From positions 1,488,001 to 1,552,000 of the forward strand of contig OZ244850.1 of the NCBI GenBank assembly GCA_965220895.1: a DNA stretch of 64,000 nt. Reading direction: 5' to 3'. Shown here piece after piece: positions 62,349 to 64,000 of this stretch. The notes beneath the pieces are model-generated. The model was not told the origin of the DNA. It saw nothing but the letters and a program-made list of their open reading frames with translations, and did no database searches. The translations under genes were made by a program, and so were the position numbers. Within the stretch, counting starts at the first letter, position 1. Every line of letters starts with the position of its first letter. Source of the stretch: WTFY01 sp965220895 (GTDB lineage: Bacteria > Pseudomonadota > Gammaproteobacteria > UBA4575).

Positions 62349-63668
62349 CTATGGCGCTTCCCATAATCGGGATATTGGCACTGCATGAAAGCGATCGCCA
62401 AAGGGAAGGCTGGTTTCGCCATCATAGAGCACTACACCACGGACGAAGCGGTCACCGACCGCTTTTTGTAGTTTGCGCAATCCGCGAAAGTCCGTCGAAT
62501 TCACGCTCGCTGCCGCCTTGATTTCCACGCCGGCGATGGCACCGGATGTCTGTTCAATGACGATGTCTGTTTCAGCACCACCCTTGTCCCGGAAATGGAA
62601 GAACCCGGTCGGCATCTCGTGCCAACTTGCTTGTCTTCGCAATTCCTGAAACACAAACGTTTCCAGAAGCTGTCCCAGTAGAGCCCTGTCTGTCGCCAGT
62701 GCCTTGGCGTCCGCACGGAGCAGAGCTGAGGCGAGGCCAGTATCCGTGAGGTGCAACTTTGGACTCTTGACCAGCCGCTTCAATCGATTGCTGTGCCAGG
62801 CAGGAAGCCGTTCCAGCAGGAAAAGCCTCTCGAGAAGCGTGACGTAGCTCCCGATTGAGGGCCGACTGAGATTGAAGGGCGAGGCGAGGCTGCTGAGGTT
62901 GTAGGGTCGGGCCGTTTGTGCGGCCGAAGTGTGCAGCAGCCTTGGCAGGACGTCGAGTGAGCGGACCCGGGCCAAGTCACGCACGTCGCGCTGGACGAGT
63001 ACTTCCACGTAGTCACGGTACCAGTTCGCCATGCGCCTTGCTGTAGGACGCATCAGCGCTGCTGGATAGCCACCTGCAACGATTTTCTCGATGAGCTGCG
63101 CTCCGAGACGCTCGCATTGGAATACCGGAAAGCCATCCCCGAACAGGGTGCTCAGGAAGTCCGTATCCAGACGTGAAGGATCTGACTGGCCTGTAAGCTC
63201 ATACTGTGTCAAGGGATGCAACGGCACGATCTGTAAGCGCCCTGCCAGCGATTCTGACAATTGTGGAACAAGGAAGACGTTTGTGGACCCCGTAAGCAGA
63301 AAGCGGCCCGGCACCCGCCGGCGGTCCACCACTACCTTGATGGCTTCAAACAACTCGGGCACACGTTGGACTTCGTCCAGGATAACGCGCTCTGGCAAGT
63401 CTGCGACGAAGCCCACTGGATCAGCTTGGGCACCGTCTCTCGTACCCGGATCGTCAAAGCTGAAATAACTGTAGTCCCGGACTTGCTGGGAGAGCCCCCA
63501 ACTGAGCGAATCGCCTCCCGAGGTCAGGTAGTTCGGTGCGCAGGTGATCTGGGCAAGCGTTGTCTTGCCACACTGCCGCGGGCCGTGAATGAGTACGACA
63601 GGTGAATCCTGAAGTGCTTCGATAAGCCGGAGCTCGATGGATCGGGGGTAAAAGACAGAATTCGACAT
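62349..63668 (-). CDS. AAA ATPase with DUF4143 domain
   Basis: A 439-residue AAA-type ATPase. Walker A is IHGPRQCGKTTLAQI near residue 28-42. Walker B is PERVILDEVQRVPELFEA near 95-110, and the sensor-1 region reads RFLLTGSTNVFLVP. The C-terminal DUF4143 domain (winged helix plus PD-(D/E)xK-like fold) includes KLHLTDTGLASALLRA and FHFRDKGGAETDIVIEQTSGAIAGVEIKA, whose D-I-V-I-E...E-I-K resembles a nuclease-like core. Family function is unknown. Five phased repeats precede the start, suggesting specific control. Confidence 0.88.
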   Translation of the reverse strand: MSNSVFYPRSIELRLIEALQDSPVVLIHGPRQCGKTTLAQITCAPNYLTSGGDSLSWGLSQQVRDYSYFSFDDPGTRDGAQADPVGFVADLPERVILDEVQRVPELFEAIKVVVDRRRVPGRFLLTGSTNVFLVPQLSESLAGRLQIVPLHPLTQYELTGQSDPSRLDTDFLSTLFGDGFPVFQCERLGAQLIEKIVAGGYPAALMRPTARRMANWYRDYVEVLVQRDVRDLARVRSLDVLPRLLHTSAAQTARPYNLSSLASPFNLSRPSIGSYVTLLERLFLLERLPAWHSNRLKRLVKSPKLHLTDTGLASALLRADAKALATDRALLGQLLETFVFQELRRQASWHEMPTGFFHFRDKGGAETDIVIEQTSGAIAGVEIKAAASVNSTDFRGLRKLQKAVGDRFVRGVVLYDGETSLPFGDRFHAVPISRLWEAP

Positions 63669-63674
63669 CGACTG

Positions 63675-63768
63675 ATTGTAAGTCTATAGTAGGTAAATTG
63701 CAAGTTTAGTTATGGAAAATTGAAAGTTTAGTGGCCGTCGAATTGCAAGTTTAGCACTCGGACAATTG
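63675..63768. repeat. Five repeats phased 22-23 bp upstream of the DUF4143 ATPase gene
   Basis: The core ATTG-x-AAGTTTAG occurs with ATTG at 63675, 63697, 63719, 63742 and 63765 (steps 22, 22, 23, 23); the first and last are degraded. The array begins 7 bp before the ATG of the leftward gene, so it covers its likely promoter and may bind a regulator on one DNA face. Confidence 0.6.
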
Positions 63769-63984
63769 GATCTTAACTTGGTAGTCGCAAGGGAGTAGTC
63801 GTTTCCTAGCGATGGTGGCCAGTCAGTTCACGCAGATGATTTCAGCCTGCTGGCACAACTAAAGGGGAAGCAAAACGCAGACGATTTTGTTCAGGAGCAG
63901 TCCGTACAAGTCCAGGTGGATTTCCTGTGATGAGGGAGGTACCGGATTCTTCTGTTCTATGTTAGGTTTCACATTCCTGAACTA
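63769..63984. other. Intergenic, no gene seen
   Basis: No supported gene between the repeat array and the tRNA start. The tRNA promoter should lie in the last ~60 bases, but no strong -35/-10 pair stands out. Confidence 0.4.
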
Positions 63985-64000
63985 GGCGCGTAGCTCAGTT
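63985..64000 (+). tRNA. 5' end of a tRNA gene (probably tRNA-Val GAC), cut by window end
   Basis: GGCGCG-TA-GCTCAGTT is the 5' acceptor strand, the TA at positions 8-9 and the start of the D arm. This beginning matches tRNA-Val(GAC) genes of gammaproteobacteria as recalled, but the anticodon is outside the window. Confidence 0.6.

Overview
The window is chromosomal DNA of a high-GC gammaproteobacterium. The best taxonomic marker is the block gyrA-serC-pheA-tyrA-aroA-cmk-rpsA-ihfB-lapB (21165-35604), a gammaproteobacterial gene order. YciO, RNase T, the YciK-type reductase, ubiG, gph and RNase-T-type housekeeping genes agree with this. I cannot name a genus from the sequence; free-living Chromatiales/Ectothiorhodospiraceae-like bacteria are a guess only.

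Layout. (1) 1-20987 is core: argD (cut by the window edge), a PuuD-type membrane protein, an orphan hydantoinase B gene next to an N-acetylglutaminylglutamine-type amidotransferase, grxD, rnt, argG, mlaA, folE, yciI, yciO, an M50 protease, trpS, scpA/scpB, rluB, an endonuclease-III-like glycosylase, an SDR, rmuC, gph, ubiG, and the divergent mtaD/mtnA pair for methylthioadenosine salvage. (2) 21165-35604 is the gyrA-to-lapB block. Between serC and pheA it carries an acyl carrier protein, a PLP decarboxylase and an acyl-CoA ligase that resemble exosortase-A-associated families. (3) 35652-42146 starts with an outer-membrane barrel protein. It then turns AT-rich, with a type IIG restriction-modification enzyme broken by a frameshift and a divergent PIN-domain protein.

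(4) 42634-58341 is an integrated genomic island of about 15.7 kb. It is bounded by a perfect 47-bp direct repeat of the 3' half of tRNA-Asn, and a tyrosine integrase lies beside the intact tRNA gene. Its cargo includes a cluster of genes with HEPN-like R-x4-H motifs, containing a 49-aa gene overlapped at both ends and a frameshifted DUF4145 gene. It also has a compact RHH regulator / C5 methyltransferase / NgoMIV-family endonuclease / Vsr cassette, a membrane-anchored coiled-coil protein, an Integrase_1-type protein, a Sel1-repeat lipoprotein, a putative replication initiator with iteron-like repeats inside its own gene, an AlpA-like regulator and a DnaQ-BRCT-HIRAN-like protein. This is a defence-rich island with its own integration module and possibly its own replication module.

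(5) 58453-64000 returns to core: an aspartate aminotransferase and uvrB. After these come a solitary HTH antitoxin-like gene and a DUF4143 ATPase preceded by five repeats phased about 22 bp apart. The window ends inside a second tRNA gene.

The main leads for undescribed biology are the overlapping HEPN-like operon (42903-44952), the PIN-fusion gene beside the broken type IIG enzyme, the internal iterons of the island initiator, and the phased repeats in front of the DUF4143 ATPase. All functional statements are from sequence reading and recalled family knowledge; no database search was run.
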